From positions 248,001-312,000 of the forward strand of contig NZ_BSTS01000002.1 of assembly GCF_030269665.1 (NCBI RefSeq): DNA of 64,000 bases, read 5' to 3'. Positions 55,530 to 63,870 of this stretch are shown here, piece by piece. The notes below the pieces were generated by a model. That model worked only from the letters and a program-made list of their open reading frames with translations. It was not told the DNA's origin and made no database searches. Origin of the DNA: Actinomycetospora sp. NBRC 106375. GTDB taxonomy: Bacteria; Actinomycetota; Actinomycetes; Mycobacteriales; Pseudonocardiaceae. A program made the translations under genes and the position numbers. Each line of letters begins with the position of its first letter. Within the stretch, counting starts at the first letter, position 1.

Positions 55530-56927
55530 TCAGCGGCTCAACAGCACGATCGCGGCCGGGGACACGGTGACGACCAGGCCGACGACCACCGCCAGCACCG
55601 TCGTCTGCAGGTCGTCGGAACGCCGCAGCGCCCGGACGCCGAACACCAGGCCCGTCGTCGCCACGGCGGCGAGCACGAGCGCGATGACCGGCTGCTCCTG
55701 CCACAGGTAGGAGAACACCGTCCACAGCACCGCGCCGAGCAGGGCGCCGACCACGAGCTGGCCGATCATCACCAGCCAGTCGCGCGCCGAGGAGCGGGCC
55801 TCCTCGGGCTCGTCGAGGTCGTCCTCGTCGCCGTACGGGTCCGCCTCGTCGACCCGGCGGCCCCGCGGGGCCCGGCCCAGGCCCGCGGGCGCGGAGTCCG
55901 GATCGTCGTCGAGGCGGCCGTCCTCGAGGTCGTCGTGGAAGGCCTCGATCTCGCCGGAGTCGAGGTCGTCGTCGAGATCCGGCCCGGCGAACGCCGACGC
56001 CGCCGTCGGCGGGCCCCCGTCGTCGGGCCCGGCACCGCGCGGCGCGGGTGCGCCCGGCGGGCGCGCGGCCGGCCCGGCCATGGTCGAGGGCCCGGAGTCG
56101 CCGAGGCGGGCGGCCGGGACGCCGGACGGCGCCGCGGGCCCGCCCGTCAGGGGGACGACGCGGGTCGGCTGCTGGGCGGGCCGCTCCGGTGGCGCCCCGG
56201 GCGGCGGGCCGGCGGGCCGGGCGGGCGGGCCGCCGAAGGCCTGGGTGCCGGTGGCCGGCGGGGCCGGGGGCTGGGCCGGCAGCTGCGTCGGGGGCAGCGA
56301 CGGCGGCGCGGGCGGGGGCCCGGGCGGTGCCATCGGGGGCGGACCGGGCGGGGCGGGGGGTGCGCCGGCCCACGGGTCGCGGGCGGGCGGGTAGACGTTG
56401 TCGGGGCCGGGCCCGAAGCCGTTGCGCCCGCCGCCGGGGTCGCCCCCGTAACCGGGGTCGTAGGGCCCCGGGTCGTAGGGGCCCGGGTCGTAGGCGCCCG
56501 GCGCGTACCCGCCGTCGTGGCCGGAGCCGTAGCCGCCGTCGTAGCCGTAGCCGGGGTCGTAGCCGCGGTCGTAGCCGCGGTCGTCGCCGCGCGGGTCGTA
56601 GTAGCCGGTCTCCTGGCCACCGTCCCGGCCGCGGTCGTAGCCGCCCGTGTCGTACCCGCCGGTGTAGCCACCGCCGTAGGCAGACCGGTCGTGGCCGCCG
56701 GTGTCGTAGCCGGCACCCGGGCGGTCGTAGCCGCCGGTGTCGTAGCCGCCGGGGTCGTAGCCCGCGGGGGGCGGTGCGTAGCCGCCGCCGGCGTCCTGGC
56801 CGGGCGGCGGAGCGTCGTCGGGCTCGGGGCGCCGGCGACGCGGCTGCTGGGACTCCCCGCTGTACGCGGCCAGGAGCTCGGCCACGCTGCGCTGGGTGCC
56901 CGGTCGGGGCCCGTCGTCCCTGTTCAC
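55530..56927 (-). CDS. Tyr/Gly/Pro-rich membrane protein (Rv0497-like)
   Basis: 465 residues. Conserved start RSVAELLAAYSGE, then a disordered region with about twenty GGYD/GYDP-type repeats, a Pro-rich middle and an acidic stretch (LDDDLDSGEIEAFHDDLEDG), and finally about four transmembrane helices (residues ~380-465). Unknown function; Tyr-rich disordered tails can phase-separate or be phosphorylated, which is inference. GTG with AGGTGG upstream. Between Ppx and the TIM-barrel gene as in mycobacteria. Confidence 0.75.
   Translation of the reverse strand: MNRDDGPRPGTQRSVAELLAAYSGESQQPRRRRPEPDDAPPPGQDAGGGYAPPPAGYDPGGYDTGGYDRPGAGYDTGGHDRSAYGGGYTGGYDTGGYDRGRDGGQETGYYDPRGDDRGYDRGYDPGYGYDGGYGSGHDGGYAPGAYDPGPYDPGPYDPGYGGDPGGGRNGFGPGPDNVYPPARDPWAGAPPAPPGPPPMAPPGPPPAPPSLPPTQLPAQPPAPPATGTQAFGGPPARPAGPPPGAPPERPAQQPTRVVPLTGGPAAPSGVPAARLGDSGPSTMAGPAARPPGAPAPRGAGPDDGGPPTAASAFAGPDLDDDLDSGEIEAFHDDLEDGRLDDDPDSAPAGLGRAPRGRRVDEADPYGDEDDLDEPEEARSSARDWLVMIGQLVVGALLGAVLWTVFSYLWQEQPVIALVLAAVATTGLVFGVRALRRSDDLQTTVLAVVVGLVVTVSPAAIVLLSR
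56440..56780. repeat. Degenerate tandem repeat encoding GGYD(T/P)
   Basis: Repeats of GTCGTAGCCGCCGGT-like 15-nt units on the plus strand encode Gly-Gly-Tyr-Asp-Thr/Pro in the membrane protein's disordered N-terminus. Unit length and phase suggest expansion by slippage or unequal recombination. Confidence 0.65.
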
Positions 56928-56932
56928 GCCAC

Positions 56933-57952
56933 CTACCGTGCCTGGTGCAGGGTCGGTCGTCCAGTCGCCAGGGGGCCGTCGACCGACGCCATCCCACCGC
57001 CCGGCTGCAGCTGGTCGAGACGACCCAGGATGATCCCCTCGCGCAGCGCCCAGGGGCACACCTCGACCTCCTCGAGGCCGAGCGCCGCCATCGCCTCGTG
57101 GGCCACGATCGCGCCCGCGACGAGCTGGTGGGAGCGGCTGGCGGACACGCCCTCGAGCTCGGCGAGGTCCGCGGAGCTCATCCGTGAGATGAACGCCACG
57201 ACCTGGCGCAGGCCCGCCGCCGACAGGAACCGGCGCACCCGGGGGCCGGCGCTGCGCGGCGCGGCGCCGGTGAGCCGGGCCAGCGACCGGAAGGTCTTGG
57301 ACGTGACCACCGCGCGGTCCGGCGGGCCCTCGCCGAGCAGCGTGGTCGCCGCCGGGGCCAGCACCTCGTGGGCGTACTCGGTGAGCGACTTCAGCTCGCG
57401 GCGCTGGGGCGGGTCCGTGGTGAACCAGTCCCGCGTCAGCCGCCCGGCCCCGAGCGGCACCGAGATCGCGTGGGTCGGGGCCTCGTCGCGGCCGACCGCC
57501 ATCTCGAGCGAGCCGCCGCCGATGTCGAGCACGAGCAGGTGGCCCGCGGACCAGCCCAGCCAGCGGCGCACCGCGAGGAACGTCAGCGCGGCCTCGTCCG
57601 GCCCGGAGAGCACCTGCAGGTCGACCCCGGCCTCGTCGCGCACCCGTTCCAGCACCGCCGGCGAGTTGGACGCGTCGCGCACCGCCGACGTCGCGAAGGC
57701 CAGCAGGTCCTCGCACCCCAGGTCGAGCGCCTGCTTCCGGGCGTCCAGCGTGGCCTCCACCAGCGCGTCGGCGCCCGCGGGCTCGAGCCGGCCCTCGTCC
57801 GTGAGGTGCTCGGCGAGGCGCAGCGCCGTCTTGGTGGAGTGGGTCGGCGTGGGGTGACCCCCGCGCTGGGCGTCGACCACGAGCAGGTGGACGGTGTTGG
57901 AACCGACGTCGAGGACCCCGAGTCGCACGGGCCGGACTCTACCGATCGTCAC
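56933..57952 (-). CDS. Ppx/GppA family phosphatase
   Basis: Exopolyphosphatase/guanosine pentaphosphate phosphatase family, 339 residues. LGVLDVGSNTVHLLV (phosphate 1), LLVLDIGGGSLEMAVG (phosphate 2), AFATSAVRDASN. The mycobacterial positional homologue Rv0496 (Ppx1) acts on short polyphosphate. The GTG start overlaps the regX3 stop (GTGA), linking polyphosphate metabolism to the phosphate-sensing pair. Confidence 0.9.
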   Translation of the reverse strand: MTIGRVRPVRLGVLDVGSNTVHLLVVDAQRGGHPTPTHSTKTALRLAEHLTDEGRLEPAGADALVEATLDARKQALDLGCEDLLAFATSAVRDASNSPAVLERVRDEAGVDLQVLSGPDEAALTFLAVRRWLGWSAGHLLVLDIGGGSLEMAVGRDEAPTHAISVPLGAGRLTRDWFTTDPPQRRELKSLTEYAHEVLAPAATTLLGEGPPDRAVVTSKTFRSLARLTGAAPRSAGPRVRRFLSAAGLRQVVAFISRMSSADLAELEGVSASRSHQLVAGAIVAHEAMAALGLEEVEVCPWALREGIILGRLDQLQPGGGMASVDGPLATGRPTLHQAR

Positions 57953-58662
57953 GCATCGAGCTTGTACCCCAGTCCCCGCACGGTGACCAGATGCCGGGGA
58001 GCGGAGGGGTCGGGCTCCAGCTTCGCCCGCAGTCGCTTGACGTGGACGTCGAGCGTCTTGGTGTCGCCGACGTAGTCCGCCCCCCAGACGCGGTCGATGA
58101 GCTGGGCGCGCGTGAGCACGCGTCCGACGTTCCGCATGAGGTACTCCAGGAGGTCGAACTCCTTGAGCGGGAGCGGCACCTCGGCGTGGCGACCGCCCGC
58201 GTCGACGGTGACCACGTGGCGGTCGACGTCCATCCGGATGGGGCCGGCCTCGAGCAGCTGGCGCTCGCCGGTGCTCGGGGCGGCGCCCTCGCCGTCGGCG
58301 TCCTGGCCGCGGCGCAGGACCGCCCGCACCCGCGCGATCAGCTCACGCGCGGAATAGGGCTTGGTGACGTAGTCGTCGGCGCCGAGCTCGAGCCCCACGA
58401 CCTTGTCGATCTCCGCGTCCCGGGCCGTCACCATGATCACCGGCACGGACGAGCGCTGGCGCAGCGCCTTGCAGACGTCGGTGCCGCTCATGCCGGGGAG
58501 CATGAGGTCGAGCAGGACGATGTCGGCGCCGTGGCGCTCGAAGTCGTCGAGCGCGGCCGCACCGGTGCCGGCGACGGAGGTCTCGAAGCCCTCCTTGCGC
58601 AGCAGGTAGGCCAGCGGGTCGGCGAAGGACTCCTCGTCCTCGACGATGAGCACGCGGGTCAC
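57949..58662 (-). CDS. regX3: Response regulator RegX3
   Basis: OmpR-family response regulator for phosphate starvation, 237 residues. Receiver: VLIVEDEESFADPLAYLLRK, phosphoacceptor in VLLDLMLPG, VTARD and VTKPYSAREL; winged helix with KRLRAKLEPDP and VRGLGYKL. GTG preceded by GGAGGTTCACC and overlapping the senX3 stop (GTGA). Likely activates the pst and other Pho genes; also its own operon through the PHO box upstream of senX3. Confidence 0.93.
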   Translation of the reverse strand: MTRVLIVEDEESFADPLAYLLRKEGFETSVAGTGAAALDDFERHGADIVLLDLMLPGMSGTDVCKALRQRSSVPVIMVTARDAEIDKVVGLELGADDYVTKPYSARELIARVRAVLRRGQDADGEGAAPSTGERQLLEAGPIRMDVDRHVVTVDAGGRHAEVPLPLKEFDLLEYLMRNVGRVLTRAQLIDRVWGADYVGDTKTLDVHVKRLRAKLEPDPSAPRHLVTVRGLGYKLDA

Positions 58663-59906
58663 GGTGAACCTCCGTGGGTGGACGGGTCCGGACCGGATCC
58701 CGCGGCGGTGAGGGCCAGATCGGCGTCGAGCCCGTCCAGGTCGGCGTCGGTGTCGTCGGCGGGAGCGGCCGGCACCCGCAGGGTGAACGTGGAGCCCACC
58801 CCGACCTGGCTCCACAGCCGCACCTCGCCGCCGTGGTTGGCCGCGACGTGCTTGACGATCGCGAGCCCCAGCCCGGTGCCGCCGGTGGCGCGCGAGCGGG
58901 CGGGGTCGACGCGGAAGAACCGCTCGAACACCCGCTGCTGGTGCTCGGGAGCGATGCCGATGCCGCGGTCGGTCACGGAGATCTCGATGCGGTCGCCCTG
59001 CCGGCGGCGCCGCACGGACACCGGCGCGCCCTCGGGCGAGTAGGCCAGGGCGTTCTCGAGCAGGTTGGCCAGGGCGGTGATGAGCAGGGTGCGGTCGCCC
59101 GCGACCTCGAGCCCGCTCGACGCGTCGAGCAGGAAGCGCTCGCGGGGGTCGGCGGCGTCCTCCGTGGTGCTCGCGGCGGCCTCGGCCGGCACCCGCACCC
59201 GCTGGAGGGCCTCGCCCAGCACCTCGTCGACGTCGACGCGCACCAGCTCGGGCAGTCGGTCGGCGCCCTGCAGCCGGGAGAGCGCGATGAGCTCCGTGAC
59301 CAACGCCCCGAGCCGGTGGGACTCGTTGAGGATGCGGGTGGCGAAGTGGGCGACCTCGTCGGGGTCGTCGGCGTCCAGCACCGCCTCGGCGAGCACGGCG
59401 AGCGCCCCGACCGGGGTCTTGAGCTCGTGGCCGACGTTCGCGACGAAGTCGCGGCGCACCGCCTCGAGCCGCACCGCGGCCGAGGTGTCGGTCGCCTCGA
59501 CGACGACGAAGCCGTCCCCGAGCGGGCGGACCTGCGCGACGATCGTCTGCGGCGTCGAGCCGGGCGGGTGCGACCGCGGCGACAGGTCGACCTCGGTCGC
59601 GTCGGCGCCACCGGCGACCTGCTCGGCGGCCGCGACGAGCCGCGGGTCGGGCCGGGCGTCGACGACGGCGCCGAGGGCCTCGGCGTGCTCGTTGGAGAGC
59701 ACGACGTCGCCGAAGCGGTTGACCACCGCGATGCCCGCGTGGGAGCGGCGGACGAGCCGGGCGAGGAGCTCCGCCACGGTGGGGCCGCTGGCCCGGACCC
59801 GCCGGACCTCGTCGCGCTTCCAGCGCACGCCGGCGGCCCCGGCGACGGCACCGAGCGCCGCGGCCGCGAGGGCCACGACGACGGTCACCAGCACGGGGAC
59901 GGTCAC
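58659..59906 (-). CDS. senX3: Sensor histidine kinase SenX3
   Basis: Phosphate-responsive kinase, 415 residues. One clear N-terminal transmembrane helix, a PAS-like region (~50-130), H-box NVGHELKTPVGAL, N-box NLLENALAYSPEG, G1 DRGIGI, G2 GTGLGLAIVKH. An acidic tail of ~30 residues follows. GTG start; no strong ribosome-binding site. Partner RegX3 overlaps. Senses Pi status through the Pst-PhoU system in relatives. Confidence 0.93.
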   Translation of the reverse strand: MTVPVLVTVVVALAAAALGAVAGAAGVRWKRDEVRRVRASGPTVAELLARLVRRSHAGIAVVNRFGDVVLSNEHAEALGAVVDARPDPRLVAAAEQVAGGADATEVDLSPRSHPPGSTPQTIVAQVRPLGDGFVVVEATDTSAAVRLEAVRRDFVANVGHELKTPVGALAVLAEAVLDADDPDEVAHFATRILNESHRLGALVTELIALSRLQGADRLPELVRVDVDEVLGEALQRVRVPAEAAASTTEDAADPRERFLLDASSGLEVAGDRTLLITALANLLENALAYSPEGAPVSVRRRRQGDRIEISVTDRGIGIAPEHQQRVFERFFRVDPARSRATGGTGLGLAIVKHVAANHGGEVRLWSQVGVGSTFTLRVPAAPADDTDADLDGLDADLALTAAGSGPDPSTHGGSP

Positions 59907-59992
59907 ATCTGCCGATGGTAGGGCCGCGACGACCCTTCCCGTGGTGTCCGCGTGAGCAGTCCAACGCCCTCGGGGGACAGGGTTGGCCTGCT

Positions 59993-60014
59993 GTTCTCCC
60001 GCCGTTCACCCATC
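59993..60014 (+). promoter_or_regulatory. PHO box upstream of senX3
   Basis: Two contiguous 11-nt direct repeats, GTTCTCCCGCC and GTTCACCCATC, match the PHO-box unit GTTCACC-N4 bound by PhoP/RegX3-type regulators. They lie 87-108 bp upstream of the senX3 start and 26 bp after the gpm1 stop. Predicts autoregulation of senX3-regX3 in phosphate limitation. Confidence 0.65.
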
Positions 60015-60039
60015 CTGGGTGGCTCCGCGGCGGGGCGGC

Positions 60040-60810
60040 CTACCGGCCCTGGTTCGCGACCGCGGCGATCGCGTCCTGCGCCGCGTCGGGATCGAGGTAG
60101 GTGCCGCCCGGATCGGTCGGCCGCAGATCGCCGTCGGCGGTGGTCTCGAGGTCGTAGCGCAGCGGGATCCCGGTGGGGATGTTGAGGCCCGCGATCGTCT
60201 GGTCGTCGACGCCGTCGAGGTGCTTCACGACGGCCCGCAGCGAGTTGCCGTGCGCCGCGACGAGGACGGTGTGGCCGGCGCGCAGATCCGGGACGACGGC
60301 GGCGTGCCAGTACGGGAGCAGGCGCTCGAGGACGTCCGCGAGGCACTCGGTACGCGGCAGCGCGTCGCCGAGGTCGGCGTAGCGCGGGTCGCCGGTCTGC
60401 GCGTACTCGTCGTCGGGGTCGATCGGGGGCGGCGGGGTGTCGTACGAGCGGCGCCAGATCTGGAACTGCTCCTCGCCGTACTCCTCCATCGTCTGCTTCT
60501 TGTCCTTGCCCTGGAGGGCCCCGTAGTGCCGCTCGTTCAGCCGCCAGTCGCGGCGCACCGGGATCCAGTGGCGGTCGCAGACGTCGAGGGCGAGGTTGGC
60601 GGTGTTGATCGCCCGGCGCAGCAGGGAGGTGTGCAGGACGTCGGGCAGCAGGCCCGCCTCGGCGAGCAGCTGGCCGCCGCGGTGGGCCTCCTGCTCACCC
60701 TTCGGCGACAGCGCGACGTCCACCCACCCGGTGAACAGGTTCTTCTCGTTCCAGTCGCTCTGGCCGTGGCGCAGGAGCACGAGCGTGCCGACGGTTCCCT
60801 CCGGACTCAT
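60040..60810 (-). CDS. gpm1: 2,3-bisphosphoglycerate-dependent phosphoglycerate mutase
   Basis: Glycolytic interconversion of 3- and 2-phosphoglycerate. 256 residues. [20 protein letters not shown] with the phosphohistidine, [17 protein letters not shown], and [20 protein letters not shown] chosen for the usual family N-terminus; CAGGGT 9 nt upstream may be a -10, so leaderless or short leader. Upstream neighbour of senX3, as in mycobacteria (Rv0489). Confidence 0.95.
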   Translation of the reverse strand: MSPEGTVGTLVLLRHGQSDWNEKNLFTGWVDVALSPKGEQEAHRGGQLLAEAGLLPDVLHTSLLRRAINTANLALDVCDRHWIPVRRDWRLNERHYGALQGKDKKQTMEEYGEEQFQIWRRSYDTPPPPIDPDDEYAQTGDPRYADLGDALPRTECLADVLERLLPYWHAAVVPDLRAGHTVLVAAHGNSLRAVVKHLDGVDDQTIAGLNIPTGIPLRYDLETTADGDLRPTDPGGTYLDPDAAQDAIAAVANQGR

Positions 60811-60989
60811 GGCCTGCAGACCCTGCCAGCGGCGGTGGTGCGGCACCACGCCACCGGGGCACCGAGCGCGTGAGATCACCCCCCGCCGGGTACGGCCTTG
60901 CGCATCGGAGCAGGCTGCTGCCGAGACCACCATCACGCCGGGCGCGGGCGCAGCCACGCGGCCCGGGTCGACGACGACGGAGGATTGCT

Positions 60990-61382
60990 GTGGACGACGA
61001 CGACATGACCACGAGCGGGCACGGCCCGGCCGACGGCGGTGCCTCCGGTGGCGGCTCCGACGGTGGTGCGGACGGTGGTGCGGACGGCGCCGCCGACGGC
61101 GGCGCCCGCGGGGGCGGCGCCGACGGTGGTGCCGACGGCGGTGCGGACGGCGGCGCCGACGGCGGCGCGAGCCACGGCCCGGCCGACGGCGGGGCCCGTG
61201 GCGGCGGCGCCGACGGCGGTGCCGACGGCGGTGCCGACGGCGGTGCCGGGGGCGACGGTGGCGCGGACGGCGGTGCCGACGGCGGCGCCGGGCACGGCCC
61301 GGCCGACGGCGGCGCGCGCGGCCGTGGTGCCGACGGCGGCGCGGACGGCGGCGCCGACGGCGGTGCCGACGGGAGCGCCTGA
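60990..61382 (+). CDS. Ala-Asp-Gly-Gly repeat protein
   Basis: 130 residues, composed almost only of Ala, Asp, Gly with few His, Arg, Ser, Pro. [19 protein letters not shown] then about 17 exact ADGG units, organised in three modules each beginning HGPADGGA (His11, His62, His102). GGAGG lies 6 nt before the GTG; an ATG five codons later is the alternative. Stop is 6 bp before the JmjC gene, so they form an operon. No family recognised. All three frames are open here because of the repeat, so protein status rests on start signal, frame-consistent modules and operon. Confidence 0.55.
   Translation: MDDDDMTTSGHGPADGGASGGGSDGGADGGADGAADGGARGGGADGGADGGADGGADGGASHGPADGGARGGGADGGADGGADGGAGGDGGADGGADGGAGHGPADGGARGRGADGGADGGADGGADGSA
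61020..61380. repeat. 12-nt-based tandem repeat (GCCGACGGCGGT)
   Basis: Array of GC(C/G)GACGGCGGT units, interrupted by three CACGGCCCGGCCGACGGC blocks (near 61020, 61173 and 61290). Repeat of this purity suggests recent expansion and length variation between strains. Confidence 0.75.
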
Positions 61383-61388
61383 GCCCCG

Positions 61389-62771
61389 ATGACGACGGTG
61401 ACGCCCAGGACCGGGGTCGCGGGGGCCGAGGCCCTCGAGGCCGGGACCCCCGGGACTCCCGCAGCCGGGACTCCCGAGGCCGGCGGGTCACCGGAGGACG
61501 ATCACGGCCGCGGCGCCGGGCGGGCTCCCCGCCCGGCGCTGCGGCGCCTCGTCGCCGGTGATCTCGACGAGTTCGCCGCGGCCGCCTGGGGACGCGAGGC
61601 GCGCCTCTCCCGGGCCGCGGACCTGGCCGAGCACGCGGACGCCGACCACCCGCCGGCGTTCGGCGACCTCTTCGACCTGGCCGCCGTCGACGAGCTGCTG
61701 AGCCGGCGGGGGCTCCGCACCCCGTTCCTGCGGATCGCGAAGCAGGGCACGGTCGTCGACTCGCGCCACTTCACCGGCGAGGGCGGCGTCGGCGCCGAGG
61801 TCGCCGACCAGGTCCAGGACGACCGCGTCGCCGCGCTCTTCGCGGACGGCCACACGGTCGTGCTGCAGGGCGTGCACCGGACGTGGGCGCCGGTCGCGGA
61901 CCTCGTCACCGACCTCGCCGCGGAGCTCGGCCACCCGGCGCAGACCAACGCCTACGTCACCCCGGCGTCGTCCCAGGGGTTCTCCGCGCACTACGACGTG
62001 CACGACGTCTTCGTGCTGCAGGTCGCCGGCACCAAGCGCTGGCACGTGCACGCTCCCGTGCACCCCGACCCGCTGCGCTCCCAGCCCTGGAACGACCGCG
62101 CCGACGCCGTGGCCGAGCGCGCCGCCGAGGAGCCGCTGATCGACGAGGTCCTCGAGCCCGGCGACGCCCTCTACCTGCCGCGCGGCTACCTGCACTCGGC
62201 GACCGCCCAGGGCGAGGTCAGCGCGCACCTGACGATCGGCGTCCACGTGCTGACCCGCTGGGCGGTGGTGGACGCGCTCGTCAACGCCCTGACCGGCGAC
62301 CCGGAGCTGCGCGGCTCGCTGCCGCTGGGGATCGACGCCGCCGACCCGGCCGCGCTGGCCCCGCACGTCGAGGCCGTCGCGGCCCGCCTCGCCGAGACCC
62401 TCGCCGCACCCGACCCCGATCGCACGGACCGCGTCGCGCGGCGGCTGCGCCGGCGGGCGTGGACGGGCAACCGCCCCGAGGCGCTCGCCCCGCTCGCCCA
62501 GGCCGCGGCCGCCTCGTCCGCCGACGACGACACCGCCGTGCGGCGCCGCCGCGGCCTGCACCACCGCCTGCGCCCGGGCGGCGACGGCGACCCCGTCGTG
62601 CTCGAGCTGGCCGACCGCACCGTCACCCTCCCGGCCGGCACACGCGCCGCCTGCGAGCGCCTGCTCGACGGCCGGCCCGCCCGCGCGGGGGAGCTGCCCG
62701 GGCTGGACGCGGACGACGGCGCCGTCGTCGTGCGGCGCCTGCTGCGCGAGGGCGTGCTGCTGCCGGTGTGA
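61389..62771 (+). CDS. JmjC/cupin-4 domain 2-oxoglutarate oxygenase
   Basis: 460 residues. ~50 disordered residues, a helical part, then a JmjC fold: [21 protein letters not shown] gives His201 and Asp203, and [14 protein letters not shown] gives His269, the Fe(II) triad; KRW supplies the likely 2-oxoglutarate lysine. C-terminal ~180 residues form a winged-helix-like region, as in ribosomal oxygenases (YcfD/NO66/MINA53). Probably hydroxylates a protein or peptide; the neighbouring repeat protein or a ribosomal protein are candidates. ATG 6 bp after the repeat gene. Confidence 0.85.
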   Translation: MTTVTPRTGVAGAEALEAGTPGTPAAGTPEAGGSPEDDHGRGAGRAPRPALRRLVAGDLDEFAAAAWGREARLSRAADLAEHADADHPPAFGDLFDLAAVDELLSRRGLRTPFLRIAKQGTVVDSRHFTGEGGVGAEVADQVQDDRVAALFADGHTVVLQGVHRTWAPVADLVTDLAAELGHPAQTNAYVTPASSQGFSAHYDVHDVFVLQVAGTKRWHVHAPVHPDPLRSQPWNDRADAVAERAAEEPLIDEVLEPGDALYLPRGYLHSATAQGEVSAHLTIGVHVLTRWAVVDALVNALTGDPELRGSLPLGIDAADPAALAPHVEAVAARLAETLAAPDPDRTDRVARRLRRRAWTGNRPEALAPLAQAAAASSADDDTAVRRRRGLHHRLRPGGDGDPVVLELADRTVTLPAGTRAACERLLDGRPARAGELPGLDADDGAVVVRRLLREGVLLPV

Positions 62772-62817
62772 CGCCCGTCGGGTGTCCCGTCCGGCCCCGG
62801 CCGGGTATGACGGGGAG

Positions 62818-63774
62818 ATGACCTCGCCGCCGACGGACGCGGGCTTCCGGTGCTCTGACGCCGCGCGCGAGCGCGACGACCCGTTCGTCGCGACCGCTCC
62901 GCCCGCCCGGTGCTGGCTGCTCGTCGAGCACCCCGGCCCGTGGGGTCCCCAGGCGCTGGGCGACGCGGGGTTCCCGCCCGAGGTCGTCGACGCGATCGGC
63001 GCGTTCTGCCGGGCACGCGGCGGCCGGTTCCAGCTCATCCGGCGCAGCCGCTCGCGCGGCGAGCCGACCGCCGACCGCGGCCGCTTCGCCGTCGTCGACA
63101 CCACGCCGGGCGCCGAGTCCGTGCGGTGGGGCCGCGTCGAGTCCCCGGCCGCGCTCCCGGCCGCCCTGGCCGACGTCGAGGCCGTGACGACGCCGTCGTC
63201 CGAGCCGGTCTACCTCGTCTGCGCCCACGGCCGGCACGACGCCTGCTGCGCGATGCGCGGGCGCCCGGTCGCCGCGGAGCTCGCCGCCGCGTACCCCGAG
63301 CGCACCTGGGAGACGACCCACACCGGCGGCGACCGCTTCGCCGCGAACGTCGTGCTGCTGCCCCACGGCCTGGTGCTCGGCCGCGTGCCCGCCACCGAGG
63401 CCGTCGCGGTGGCCGAGCGCTACGAGGCCGGTGAGGTCGACACGGTCTGGGTGCGGGGACGCTCGTTCCTCACCCCGCCCGCCCAGGCCGCCCAGCACCA
63501 CGCCCGGCTGGCCCTCCAGGAGCCCGGCATCGACGCGCTGCGCGTGCTCGGTGTCGAGGTCCGCGAGCCGGGCCTGACCGAGGTCACCCTCGACGGCGGC
63601 GCCGCCCGCGGACCGGTCACGGTCGTCGTGCGCGAGCGCTGGGTCGCCTCGCCGACGCCGCTGACGTGCTCGGCCGGCCGCGCGGCGTCGATGCGCGTGT
63701 TCGATCTCGTCGAGCTGACGCCGGGCGCCGACGTGGCCCGCACGGGGACCCTCGGCGCCGTGGCCGGACGATGA
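62818..63774 (+). CDS. Sucrase/ferredoxin-like protein
   Basis: 318 residues, thioredoxin-like [2Fe-2S] fold (Suc_Fer-like). VCAHGRHDACCAMRGRP holds Cys135, Cys143 and Cys144; THTGGDRFAANVVLLPHG and YVW-like region follow. Function unknown; may donate electrons. TATGAC 6 nt before the ATG suggests a leaderless transcript separate from the JmjC gene, although the gap is only 46 bp. Confidence 0.83.
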   Translation: MTSPPTDAGFRCSDAARERDDPFVATAPPARCWLLVEHPGPWGPQALGDAGFPPEVVDAIGAFCRARGGRFQLIRRSRSRGEPTADRGRFAVVDTTPGAESVRWGRVESPAALPAALADVEAVTTPSSEPVYLVCAHGRHDACCAMRGRPVAAELAAAYPERTWETTHTGGDRFAANVVLLPHGLVLGRVPATEAVAVAERYEAGEVDTVWVRGRSFLTPPAQAAQHHARLALQEPGIDALRVLGVEVREPGLTEVTLDGGAARGPVTVVVRERWVASPTPLTCSAGRAASMRVFDLVELTPGADVARTGTLGAVAGR

Positions 63775-63870
63775 ACCTCGCTCGAACGCGCGTGGGGACT
63801 GGTTGAGAAGGCGAATCCGGGGGAACGTGGCGGCTGCACGGCACGAACGCCTCGAACGGAGCTCGCTTCA

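Noticed and set aside
60933-61295. Minus-strand frame encoding Ala/Val/Gly/Thr repeats opposite the ADGG gene
   Set aside because: Mirror of the tandem repeat; no ribosome-binding site and no operon partner on that strand.
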